Part shown: piece by piece, positions 16,817 through 24,357 of the stretch | Layout of the letters: each line of letters starts with the position of its first letter | Position numbering within the stretch: position 1 is the first letter of the stretch | From: an uncultured Lachnospiraceae bacterium | GTDB lineage: Bacteria; Bacillota; Clostridia; Lachnospirales; Lachnospiraceae | Length of the DNA: 64,000 bases | Assembly: GCA_910577105.1 (NCBI GenBank) | Contig: CAJTMB010000002.1 | Coordinates: 113,125-177,124, forward strand | Direction: 5' to 3' | Notes under the pieces: model-generated | What the model was told of the DNA's origin: nothing | Database searches by the model: none | What the model saw: the letters and a program-made list of their open reading frames with translations, nothing else | Translations under genes and position numbers: made by a program

Positions 16817-16845
16817 ATTTTAACACAAAATTTTTAAAATGTCAA
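16817..16845 (-). promoter_or_regulatory. Consensus promoter of the attenuated leader
   Basis: On the minus strand TTGACA (16845-16840), a 17-bp spacer and TAAAAT (16822-16817) make a near-perfect sigma-A promoter directed at the 16312 gene, helicase 2 and primase. Confidence 0.88.
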
Positions 16846-17126
16846 GGGTTTTTGCGAAAAATATTTGCATTATTCATGTTTCCATGTTATAATTAAAAAT
16901 TACAGCCCTAATAATGCAAGTCCAATGCCAGATGTCCTGTACCTGGTGTGGGGGGACAGTTACACCGAAAATGAGCTGAAAAATGCCAGTTTTTCCCATA
17001 AAATCAAGGTTTCCGCCCATTCTGGGAGAAGAAAAATGCCCCATTTTTCCTATATATAAATACATATTTTTAATGTTCTGCTGTTGTTATTTATATAGAA
17101 GCCACTGCCTGTCATGAAAAAAGGGA

Positions 17127-17267
17127 ATGCCTCTTAAAAGGAAAAAGGTTGGCAGCATATGGACTGGAAGTGTGCCACCCGCCAAAGAAAACAGATATGC
17201 ATTTTCTTTTGGCTGGCAGCTCCCATCCTATGATGCACCAACCCGCTTTTTCTTTTTTAAAAGGCAT
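17127..17267. repeat. Nested-hairpin intergenic element, copy D
   Basis: This is the best-preserved copy. Arms are ATGCCTCTTAAAAGGAAAAA at 17127 and TTTCTTTTTTAAAAGGCAT ending at 17267. The inner stem GCCAAAGAAAACAG / CATTTTCTTTTGGCTGGC is near perfect. It lies just downstream of the 81-aa gene. Confidence 0.8.
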
Positions 17268-17440
17268 CATTTCTTTCTGGACAGCATGTACCATTTACAT
17301 GGTGTCAGGTCTGGTGTCCCTTTCATGCTGGGCAGATGCCAGCCCATCAGCTGTCGCCATATCCACAGCTGCAATGGAGCCAGCTGGGGGCTTTTCCCCT
17401 TTCCCATGGGCATCCTGCAGCCTCTTAAGGGCATATATCA

Positions 17441-17686
17441 TCAGGGTTCCATGGCTCCTGTCGCCAGTTCCTCCATGCACCTTGCCCCCTGCCAGAAAGC
17501 ATCCTTTCCCGCCTGTCGGCAGATCCTGTCAATGGCCTCATGTATCTGCTCTGTCTGGGATGGTGTCATGCTCCCCCTCAATGGTTCCATAAGGGCTTGT
17601 ATCATCTGCTCCTGTTCCACAGGCTCCATGCAGCCCATCCCATAGCAGGCGACCCGCTCCTGCAGCCTGGCCATCAAGTCTCCCAT
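17441..17686 (-). CDS. Hypothetical small cargo protein, 81 aa
   Basis: Small helical protein rich in Met, Gln and Glu (MGDLMARLQERVACYGMGCM at the start), with four Cys residues but no zinc-finger spacing. No family recognised. The ATG follows AGAGGAGGAG and lies 5 bp after the stop of the 114-aa gene, so the pair is one operon. Confidence 0.6.
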   Translation of the reverse strand: MGDLMARLQERVACYGMGCMEPVEQEQMIQALMEPLRGSMTPSQTEQIHEAIDRICRQAGKDAFWQGARCMEELATGAMEP

Positions 17687-17690
17687 AATA

Positions 17691-18035
17691 TCACTCCTCC
17701 TCTAGCCACTGGCGGATTGGGCTCCGCCATATCCTGTATGCCTCCCTGATTCTCTTTCCCAGCTTCTCCTCCCTGTTGTCCATTATCTCCCTGATATGCC
17801 TGTTCCTGCGGGCTTTGGCCTCCTTTATCATCTTTTCAGCCATAGCCGCCGCCCGCTCAAAAGGGGACTTATATCCCCTTGCGGACATGATTCTCTTCAG
17901 TTGGGCTATATATTCCTGGAAGATGGCATCCACCAGCTCTTCATCCCGATAAGGGCTTTCAAAGTGGTTCTCGACCATGAGCCTCCTGAACCTGTCCTTT
18001 AGTTCCCCCTCATCTGTAATACCATCAAAATACAT
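17691..18035 (-). CDS. Degenerate J-domain-like protein, 114 aa
   Basis: Residues 1-50 align with the J domain encoded at 6300-6812: F..I at the start, LKDRFRRLMVENHF against LRKSYKKLVVLHHP, and IFQEYIAQLKRIMS against INAEYDILFKRLKS. The HPD motif is replaced by HFE, so stimulation of Hsp70 is not expected. The rest is a basic helical tail. GGAGGG lies 5 bp before the ATG. It is transcribed divergently from the XRE regulator gene. The J-domain relationship is my alignment by eye. Confidence 0.55.
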   Translation of the reverse strand: MYFDGITDEGELKDRFRRLMVENHFESPYRDEELVDAIFQEYIAQLKRIMSARGYKSPFERAAAMAEKMIKEAKARRNRHIREIMDNREEKLGKRIREAYRIWRSPIRQWLEEE

Positions 18036-18192
18036 GGCATCCCTCCTCTCCGTAAAGACTACTGACTCATAATATCGACATGTTCCCCATTTATCTTTGG
18101 CTATAACTAAATATATTTTGTTTTAGCTCCTTAACCTGGCAGGAATACTACCTTAAAATTAGGACATGCTATCAGGGAAAGGGGAATCTGTC

Positions 18193-18525
18193 ATGGAAGA
18201 ACTGGATTACAGGACAATCGGTGGGAAGATTGCCAGGCGGAGGACAGCACAGGGCTTTACACAGGAGGCAGTCGCCAATCTGCTTGATGTGAACCCCAGC
18301 CATATCTCCAATATCGAGCATGGCCGTGCCCATCCATCCCTGACCGCACTTGTCAGGATTGCGGATGTCCTGCACTGCAGTGTTGACTGCTTCCTTGACG
18401 GCGAGTACACTTTCCATCCCGCTAAGGACAGCGAGTCCGCACTTGATGACAGAATCATGGATTTGCTCAAATACTGCGACTCCGACAAGAAACAGAGGAT
18501 TCTGAAGATGATTGAGCTGATGTGA
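18193..18525 (+). CDS. XRE-family transcriptional regulator, 110 aa
   Basis: The Cro/C1-type helix-turn-helix spans about residues 8-65: IGGKIARRRTAQGFTQEAVA, NPSHISNIEHGRAHPSL and LVRIADVL. The C-terminal 45 residues are helical and charged. ATG at 18193 follows AAAGGGG at 9 bp; upstream codons in the frame lack a site. It stands alone, facing away from the 114-aa gene and toward tnsD, and is the likely repressor of the element or of its transposition genes. Confidence 0.85.
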   Translation: MEELDYRTIGGKIARRRTAQGFTQEAVANLLDVNPSHISNIEHGRAHPSLTALVRIADVLHCSVDCFLDGEYTFHPAKDSESALDDRIMDLLKYCDSDKKQRILKMIELM

Positions 18526-18539
18526 GAGGGCGGGGGTTC

Positions 18540-18652
18540 CCTGCCCTCTACAGTATCGCCCGAATCTGTAAAGAAAGTAGATATACATTTCTTTCAATAG
18601 GTAATCTCCATCCCCCAATCCTACAGCCCGCTTTTCTTTCTTAAAAGGCATC
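18540..18652. repeat. Nested-hairpin intergenic element, copy E (partial)
   Basis: The right arm CTTTTCTTTCTTAAAAGGCA (to 18650) and the inner stem GTAAAGAAAG / CATTTCTTTC are kept, while the left arm is worn away. It lies between the convergent XRE and tnsD genes. Confidence 0.6.
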
Positions 18653-18656
18653 TCTT

Positions 18657-20129
18657 TTATAGGATAGCCTGTACCATTTTATACAGTTCTGGTTCAGCCA
18701 TCTCTTTTAGATATGGCAGGGATGATATTACTTCTTCTTTTTCTAATTTAGCAATACTGCATATCCGCCAGCAGATAAGGGGCTTGCCCTCGCTTTGTAG
18801 AACATTCACTGCCCATATGACTTTTCTTGCCCTGTATTGCTCTATGGTTTCAATATGCTGTTCTATTTCCTTTTTGCATTGTTCCATTTTGACAAGCCTG
18901 TGGCTCTGAATATTCAACCTTTTGCTGACAGCATAAAAACTGACCTTTTCAGGCCTTTTCTCTCCATTCCCATGTAAATCACAGATTACATTTTTTACCA
19001 TAGGAAACATCTTTTTATCTAATTTATCCCAATCTATTGCATTACTGTTCCTTATAGTATATTTTCTTCCCCCTTTTCCCTTGCTTTTTACAAGTCCAAC
19101 CGCCATTCTCACCATGGATGGAGATACTCCCATCTCTTTTGCAATTGCTTTTATCCCCATGCCACCATCCAACAGTTCCATGACTTTTTCATCAAATAGC
19201 TGTTCTGGTTTTTTCACAGGTGTCTCCATTATAGCTAACTCTTCCGCACTTATCTGGAGAAACATGGCCGTCATACAAATCTCGGAAAAGACAAATCTGC
19301 TACCGTCTAGCATCCTTTGTATTTGCTTATCCGTGACATTCCCCATTTCCGCAAGCCCAGAGTAAAATATCTTCATATCACCCCATAATCTATGAAAATA
19401 CTTATGCTCACCCCTTGATGACAGGTATGGTGTGCCCGCCATCTTTGAATGAAAATAATTCTTCACTGAAGCTGTACTGCTCCTGTCTATAGGCTGTAAA
19501 AACACTTTAACCATATACCGCACTAATTCCAATTCCAACGGAATGTCATGATATGTCACATATTCAGAAACATCTTCCCCTAATGGTATAGCTTCTTCTG
19601 CCGATACCAAATTTACGAATTCCCTTGAATCAAATGAAATAGTACTTTCTATCAGACAACATCCATGTACCGCACACAAATTTACATCCCTCATTTGATG
19701 CATCCGATGCCAATAGGTTTCTCCATATTTCTCCCTATCATTTAATACACACAAAGGACAGTATCTCATATACCGCTTTTCCCCTTTCCGTAGCTTTGGT
19801 ACACAGAATAATTTGGAAAAATCCCCCTCCATTGACATTAAAGCCCCAAAAGCCATGTTTCTCCTGTTTCCATCAATAAACCTCCCATAATAAGGATACA
19901 TTGTATGCTTTTCAAGAAACTCTTCCATTGTGATATGTTTTGTCAAATGTTCAACTATTTCAGGTTTTAGCTGCTTCACAAATTCCTTGTCCACCCTCCC
20001 CTGCTTTGAGCGAAACAAATCCTGTTCTACATCTTTATAGTACAGATAGCCACTATGTAAATGGCATCTCGCCAGAACACTATAGACAAGTTCATCTGGA
20101 TAAATCTCTGGAAAATATGCGATTCCCAT
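18657..20129 (-). CDS. tnsD: TnsD/TniQ-family target-selection protein, 490 aa
   Basis: Residues 1-160 carry the TniQ domain: FPEIYPDELVYSVLARCHLHSG, then a zinc cluster of CPLC near 124 and CAVHGC near 153. The C-terminal half has a helix-turn-helix (GIKAIAKEMGVSPSMVRM) and further DNA-binding-like segments. Its length matches TnsD of Tn7 (508 aa), which binds a conserved chromosomal gene and directs insertion just beyond it. Here that gene is probably purL. ATG at 20129 follows AAAGGGGTGG, 13 bp after the tnsC stop; it is the last gene of the tns operon. Confidence 0.9.
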   Translation of the reverse strand: MGIAYFPEIYPDELVYSVLARCHLHSGYLYYKDVEQDLFRSKQGRVDKEFVKQLKPEIVEHLTKHITMEEFLEKHTMYPYYGRFIDGNRRNMAFGALMSMEGDFSKLFCVPKLRKGEKRYMRYCPLCVLNDREKYGETYWHRMHQMRDVNLCAVHGCCLIESTISFDSREFVNLVSAEEAIPLGEDVSEYVTYHDIPLELELVRYMVKVFLQPIDRSSTASVKNYFHSKMAGTPYLSSRGEHKYFHRLWGDMKIFYSGLAEMGNVTDKQIQRMLDGSRFVFSEICMTAMFLQISAEELAIMETPVKKPEQLFDEKVMELLDGGMGIKAIAKEMGVSPSMVRMAVGLVKSKGKGGRKYTIRNSNAIDWDKLDKKMFPMVKNVICDLHGNGEKRPEKVSFYAVSKRLNIQSHRLVKMEQCKKEIEQHIETIEQYRARKVIWAVNVLQSEGKPLICWRICSIAKLEKEEVISSLPYLKEMAEPELYKMVQAIL

Positions 20130-20142
20130 GATACCACCCCTT

Positions 20143-21555
20143 TCAGACCGCAATCTCGGTAATGCTGATTTTCCCTTTCAGCAGGGACAGCATATCGCAC
20201 CGATTCCTTTTTGCCTGTTCTGCCAGCTCCACGAAGCTCCAGTCAGAACTATCGCCTTTATCCGCCGAATAGGTGACAGGCTCCCTATTATCCTCTGTCC
20301 TGTCAAAACTGCCGACCATATCAGAATCTGCCTCCCGTGGCAGCATGCCAGTCCCCTGTCCCGCTTCCGCTGATAGTATATGGTTCCCTTTCCTTTCTTC
20401 CTGACCAGAACCAGCCACTGCCTCCGATGCGCTGTTCCCTTTTTTCCTTTTAACGGCATCCTTTTTTATCACCATGGATGGCCTGATATGGCTGTGCAGC
20501 ATGTTCATCCTCTTCCCATAGGCTTCATTCAGGGAGACCATATCTAATAGCTCCCTGCCGCTTAAGATGCCTATCTCCTGTGCATCATGGATAAGGCTGA
20601 CCACCACCGCCAGTATCCCCGATGAATGCTCATACAGCCATTGGATGGCTCCATCCGAAATGGCAGCCTCTTGCCCTACATACTGGTACTGGAACAAGGT
20701 CTCACAGAACTTTCTGAAATAGGCATTATACCCACATTTCCCATACCGAAGCCCTAATGCCCGCCTTGCCAGATAGTCCACTTCTCCGAAGAACTCCTCC
20801 GCTTCTGGGGTTCCAACCATGCAGATGGATATCCCGCTGTTATTGATAAGCTGTGTCAGCATCCCCACAAGGCTCTTTCCCTGCCTGTGGTTGACGATGT
20901 TCTGGATTTCATCCACCACCAACAGCCCTATATGGTTCAAGGCAATCTGGCTCACACTACCAATCAGCATGTCTGTGGTAGCCCTTGCCCTTACTGCCAT
21001 ATCATAGTAATGGGTATCCAGCTCCATATCAATCTGCCGTAGAATCTGTAACAATAAGCTTTTCACGGAACAATCGAAAGGGCACTGCACAGTCAGACAG
21101 GGTATGATTTTACAGAATGGCTCCCCCATCTCAATTATCCTGTTCTCTGTCGCAATGCTGATGGCTCTGGATATGGCGGAACTCTTACCGATGCCGCTGT
21201 TCCCTATGATAGTAAAGGAATCGCTGCCCCCTATGATTCCCTGATAGCCATAATCAGAACCATCCATGTCCTTTATCCTTTTGCCGTTCACATTCCTTTG
21301 CTGTACTGCCAGTTTCCCCTCTTTCTTCTGCAGGCTCCTTAACATGGCAAGGTATATCTTTGAATAGATTTCCTCCGACATCGCAGAGGGCAGATAGATG
21401 TTATAGATTTCATTCAGAGCCATAAGCCTCTCCGATTTCCCTTTGGAGCGAATCTCCCTGTCATATGATGGCTTTATCTCCAGTCTCTTTTCCAGTTCCT
21501 CCCCCGACAGCATGGGAGGCAGCTTCTCCACGATGTCCCACTTCTTCTTAAGCAT
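20143..21555 (-). CDS. tnsC: TnsC-like AAA+ transposition regulator, 470 aa
   Basis: Walker A GNSGIGKSSAIS is near residue 118 and Walker B LLVVDEIQNI near 212, with the TnsC/TniB-type spacing. These ATPases form filaments on target DNA and link target selector to transposase. The N-terminal 90 residues resemble the TnsB-contact region; the last 100 residues are low complexity (Gly, Ser, Glu, Asp). A half-copy of the intergenic hairpin arm (TTAAAAGGAAAAAAGG on the coding strand, near 20435-20455) lies in this tail. The gene overlaps tnsB by 8 bp. Confidence 0.92.
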   Translation of the reverse strand: MLKKKWDIVEKLPPMLSGEELEKRLEIKPSYDREIRSKGKSERLMALNEIYNIYLPSAMSEEIYSKIYLAMLRSLQKKEGKLAVQQRNVNGKRIKDMDGSDYGYQGIIGGSDSFTIIGNSGIGKSSAISRAISIATENRIIEMGEPFCKIIPCLTVQCPFDCSVKSLLLQILRQIDMELDTHYYDMAVRARATTDMLIGSVSQIALNHIGLLVVDEIQNIVNHRQGKSLVGMLTQLINNSGISICMVGTPEAEEFFGEVDYLARRALGLRYGKCGYNAYFRKFCETLFQYQYVGQEAAISDGAIQWLYEHSSGILAVVVSLIHDAQEIGILSGRELLDMVSLNEAYGKRMNMLHSHIRPSMVIKKDAVKRKKGNSASEAVAGSGQEERKGNHILSAEAGQGTGMLPREADSDMVGSFDRTEDNREPVTYSADKGDSSDWSFVELAEQAKRNRCDMLSLLKGKISITEIAV

Positions 21556-23452
21556 CTGCCGCCACTTCCTTTCCTAAGTCCTTATGGAGCCTTTCCTGCT
21601 CCTTTTCCCTGTTTGCCCTGATATTCTTGATGGATGGCCTCTTCTGCCCTCCTGATGCCCCTACTGCTGCACTGATATGCCCTGCAAGGTCTATCTCCGC
21701 CTGTGTCCTGTTCCCTGTCTCCTGTCTGATTAAGTCCCTCTGCCGCTGCTTCATGGCCTGTACCCCTGTCAAGCCCTTATCCCTGAATCTGCTTTCAACC
21801 AGCTCAAAGGGGATATAAGAGCCATTTTCAATCAGCCATGTCTGGCATACATTATCAGGATTATAAGCGACAGTACATTCTTTCCCATTCAGGTACTGCT
21901 CCCTGAACAGCCTGTTGTGGTAATGCATCCCATTGACCGACAGCCCGAATCTTGTGAATCTGCCTGTTGCCCTCGGGAGTAGGGTCAGGATAAGCTGTTC
22001 CCTGCTGACACTGATGAGATTGCATCCATCCTGTCCGCATCCATAGTTCCATATCTCATTTGCATAAGGCTTAATCTCCATGGCAAGCATTTCCTCTGTG
22101 TAGGGGAAGTTCTCCAGTACCCTGCTGCAGTTATAGAACAGGATGCAGTGTATGATTATCTTCTCAAAGTCTGCCATGGTCAGACAGGCATCCTTTCTGT
22201 AGTCATGCACCCCTCTTTCCTGAAAGTCAGGCTCGACGACCCCTTTCCCTTTCAGTTGGTTCCTGTAATAGCCTTGTATGCAGTCAAAGAACTTCTCAAC
22301 TTTGGACTTCAATTCTGGCCGATAGGATGGCAGGTTGGTTATCTGTATCCCTAAGTCTGTCATCTGCTCAAATACAGTCCCTCTGTACTCGCTTCCCATA
22401 TCGGTGACAAGCTTGCCCGACAGTTTATCACAATCCCAATCCTGACGATTTATCGCAATGCCGAATGCCCTGCAATGCTCCACCTTATCGGCTATGACAT
22501 TCAGCATCAGGTTCCTAAGGCTGTATACACCGCCCTCCCAGGAAAGCGAGTACCCACAGCACATGCCGCTGTAGGCATCCACACAGGCCGTCAGGATTGG
22601 CCTGCCCACAATGCCCCCTGCTTCATTTATGAGGTAGATGTCAAGTATCGTTGCATCCAGCATCCCCACTCCCACATGTGGGGCAAATGCCTGTACCCCA
22701 TCCCCTGTGAGAGGCCTCTGGTTCCTTTGATAGTAGGACAATCCATTTCTGCTGATATATTCAGTCTGTTTTGTATTGTACTTACGGAAGAAATAGCGGA
22801 ATTGGTAAAAGGATGGATACACACTTGACAGTCTGCCGTCTCCGTCACAATAGGAATCTTTCAGCATCATGGTGTAGACATTCTTCAAGGTTCGCTTCTT
22901 CGTGGTGTAATAATACTTGTTCAGGGCTTTCCGCATGTTCTTTTCATCCTGTGTCAATGCCCTCCCTGTGTTCCTCTCCTGTGGGGCAAGGCTCCTGATA
23001 TCCTGTGATGAAAGATATTCACACAGATACTTCCTCACCGACTGCCTGCTGATGCCATGCTCCTCCGCCATCCCTGCAACCATCTCGCTCCGCATGGGTT
23101 CATTATCCACGAAAGGCAGTATTGCAGAGATGATGTTATATCTCTGGTAGATGGTCTTCCTTACATCAGGGCTATAATCTTCCAGGATGCCAAAATCTGT
23201 TTCCCCTGACCTACAGCTCCCCTCTTCCTCTGTGAAACCATCCAGCTCCTCAATCCCCATCCATACGGGCATGGTCTTCCTGATGCAGTCGATTACAAGA
23301 ACCCGCTCCCTTTCAACCGCAAGAACCCTGAATATCTGATCTGTGCCTCCGATACTGTTCCCCTTTCTTTCCGAATCTCCCTGTCCCTTAAGCTGAACCT
23401 CTCTTTTTTCCTTTTTAAGGAGCATATTTTTCTTCAATCTGTCCTTATCCAT
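21548..23452 (-). CDS. tnsB: TnsB-like DDE transposase, 634 aa
   Basis: An rve/RNase H-fold transposase. The acidic triad is read as D near 264 (VGMLDATILDIYL), D near 350 (LVTDMGSEY) and E near 386 (LKSKVEKFFDCIQG), a D-x35-E arrangement. N-terminal helix-turn-helix segments and a C-terminal Mu/TnsB barrel (WLIENGSYIPFELVESRFRD) are present. ATG at 23452 follows AGAGGGGGA and overlaps the tnsA stop. The N-terminus (LLKKEKREV) is encoded by sequence matching one arm of the intergenic hairpin family, which is unusual. Confidence 0.93.
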   Translation of the reverse strand: MDKDRLKKNMLLKKEKREVQLKGQGDSERKGNSIGGTDQIFRVLAVERERVLVIDCIRKTMPVWMGIEELDGFTEEEGSCRSGETDFGILEDYSPDVRKTIYQRYNIISAILPFVDNEPMRSEMVAGMAEEHGISRQSVRKYLCEYLSSQDIRSLAPQERNTGRALTQDEKNMRKALNKYYYTTKKRTLKNVYTMMLKDSYCDGDGRLSSVYPSFYQFRYFFRKYNTKQTEYISRNGLSYYQRNQRPLTGDGVQAFAPHVGVGMLDATILDIYLINEAGGIVGRPILTACVDAYSGMCCGYSLSWEGGVYSLRNLMLNVIADKVEHCRAFGIAINRQDWDCDKLSGKLVTDMGSEYRGTVFEQMTDLGIQITNLPSYRPELKSKVEKFFDCIQGYYRNQLKGKGVVEPDFQERGVHDYRKDACLTMADFEKIIIHCILFYNCSRVLENFPYTEEMLAMEIKPYANEIWNYGCGQDGCNLISVSREQLILTLLPRATGRFTRFGLSVNGMHYHNRLFREQYLNGKECTVAYNPDNVCQTWLIENGSYIPFELVESRFRDKGLTGVQAMKQRQRDLIRQETGNRTQAEIDLAGHISAAVGASGGQKRPSIKNIRANREKEQERLHKDLGKEVAADA

Positions 23453-23801
23453 TGAAATCCCCCTCTTTCTCAACCACAATCCCCCAGTCTGATACACCAT
23501 GCCTTGACCAGAAATCCCTTGAAGCCTGCAGCAGCTTCACCGTCAACGGCTTTGTGAGATGCTTCCGCTCCACACATTCCCTGACCATCAGGTCATTGTC
23601 TGCCTTGACACAGACAAAATCTGATGTATAACCGCCATCCAGTCCATCCAACAGGACATTCACCTGAAAGCTTTTGATGTCCTCTGAACCATTTAGCAGG
23701 TCAGCATAGGCAGACTGGATGGCATCAAATGTCCTGCACACATCCTCACATTTAGACAGCTTCCTCTTTTCACATCTTCCCTTGAAATTCTTCTTCCTCA
23801 C
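23445..23801 (-). CDS. tnsA: TnsA-like endonuclease, minimal form, 118 aa
   Basis: A short restriction-fold nuclease. GGYTSDFVCV supplies the Asp and RECVERKHLTKPL supplies the E...K pair of the TnsA/PD-(D/E)xK core. Tn7 TnsA is 273 aa; this lacks its C-terminal DNA/TnsC-binding domain. TnsA cuts the 5' ends to allow cut-and-paste movement. The start is GTG at 23801, preceded by GGAGGTG at 7 bp. It is the first gene of the tns operon, next to the right-end repeats. Identity rests on motif plus position upstream of tnsB. Confidence 0.8.
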   Translation of the reverse strand: MRKKNFKGRCEKRKLSKCEDVCRTFDAIQSAYADLLNGSEDIKSFQVNVLLDGLDGGYTSDFVCVKADNDLMVRECVERKHLTKPLTVKLLQASRDFWSRHGVSDWGIVVEKEGDFNG

Positions 23802-23849
23802 TATGAGACACCTCCAATGGCAGGAATCACAGGCATTCAGGCAGATGAC

Positions 23850-24265
23850 AGCTTATCCCCAGAATGGCAGCATCACTTTTGGGAGAATCCCCAAAAACAG
23901 GCACCCTTTTCCCAAAAGCAGAAATCCCCAAAAACGGCAGGACAGGCATTTCCTTTTTGGGAAACAGGAATCCCCATTTTACAGGCACTCCCAAAACCAA
24001 ATCCCCAGAAATCAGCTCCCAAAAATGGTTTTGGGGAAATTCTCCATGTCCAGGGGCAACCCCGATTATCCTCTAAAGGCAATCCCGCATATCCTCTAAC
24101 CATTTCTACCAAAAAACAATCAGAAGCATTCTACACAGGAAACATGCCACTCTGATTCAAACCGTACTCGCATCTGAATCACTGCAATCCCAGTAATTTC
24201 AAGGTATTCTCTCTCCTAGCTCCCAAAATAAAATGACCTCATAGAAAGGATATTTCCTCTCTACA
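23850..24265. mobile_element. Right end of the Tn7-like element: TnsB-type repeat array
   Basis: Eight copies of a loose motif ATCCCC(A/G)nnn occur with cores at 23855, 23887, 23924, 23970, 24001, 24059, 24082 and 24187. Two of them (24059 and 24082) sit in tandem 22-bp units matching at 19 of 22 positions. Several are joined to CCCAAAA in either orientation (also at 24220). TnsB sites are about 22 bp and clustered like this at Tn7 ends. The exact terminus is not fixed; a Tn7-type end (TGT inward) fits TGTAGAGAGG read leftward from 24265, 92 bp from the purL stop. The opposite end is outside the window. Confidence 0.65.
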
Positions 24266-24276
24266 AGGTCATTTGA
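24229..24276 (-). terminator. 20-bp stem-loop after purL
   Basis: AAATGACCT and AGGTCATTT close a hairpin whose inner 11 positions also pair with three G-T wobbles, leaving a 4-nt loop. On the minus strand it is followed by TATTTT. It is a good rho-independent terminator for purL, or a palindrome at the transposon border. Near it, CTGGGGCTATCCCAG (24296-24310) makes a small second hairpin. Confidence 0.6.
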
Positions 24277-24357
24277 ACTTACTCTATTCTCTTTCTGGGG
24301 CTATCCCAGATTGCCCTCACTGGCTATTCAGGTGTGCCTCGGGATATATTTATAAGC

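Larger units (their letters stand above)
16313..17440. other. 1.1-kb intergenic region: attenuator leader plus hairpin element D
   Basis: No protein gene beyond a 12-codon leader peptide is supported. From right to left it holds hairpin element D (17127-17267), an AT-rich tract with a decayed 14-mer repeat (16995-17008), a consensus minus-strand promoter (16817-16845), the leader peptide, the antiterminator segment (16549-16566), the terminator (16405-16433), and an rRNA-leader-like sequence CCTTGAAAACTGAATACAG (16361-16380, minus strand). Confidence 0.7.
23802..24357. other. Gap holding the transposon right end and the purL terminator
   Basis: The 556 bp between tnsA and the purL stop contain no gene. 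From left to right they hold the tns operon leader, the TnsB-type repeat array, a 20-bp stem-loop, and a small CTGGG/CCCAG hairpin beside purL. Confidence 0.75.

Noticed and set aside
23452..23500. Longer N-terminus of the transposase gene starting at 23500
   Set aside because: It would overlap tnsA by 56 bp without a ribosome-binding site; the ATG at 23452 has a strong one.
23850..24110. Short repeated units that look at first like a CRISPR array
   Set aside because: Unit spacing is irregular (22 to about 100 bp), repeats are only loosely alike and there are no cas genes. Position beside tnsA fits TnsB sites better.
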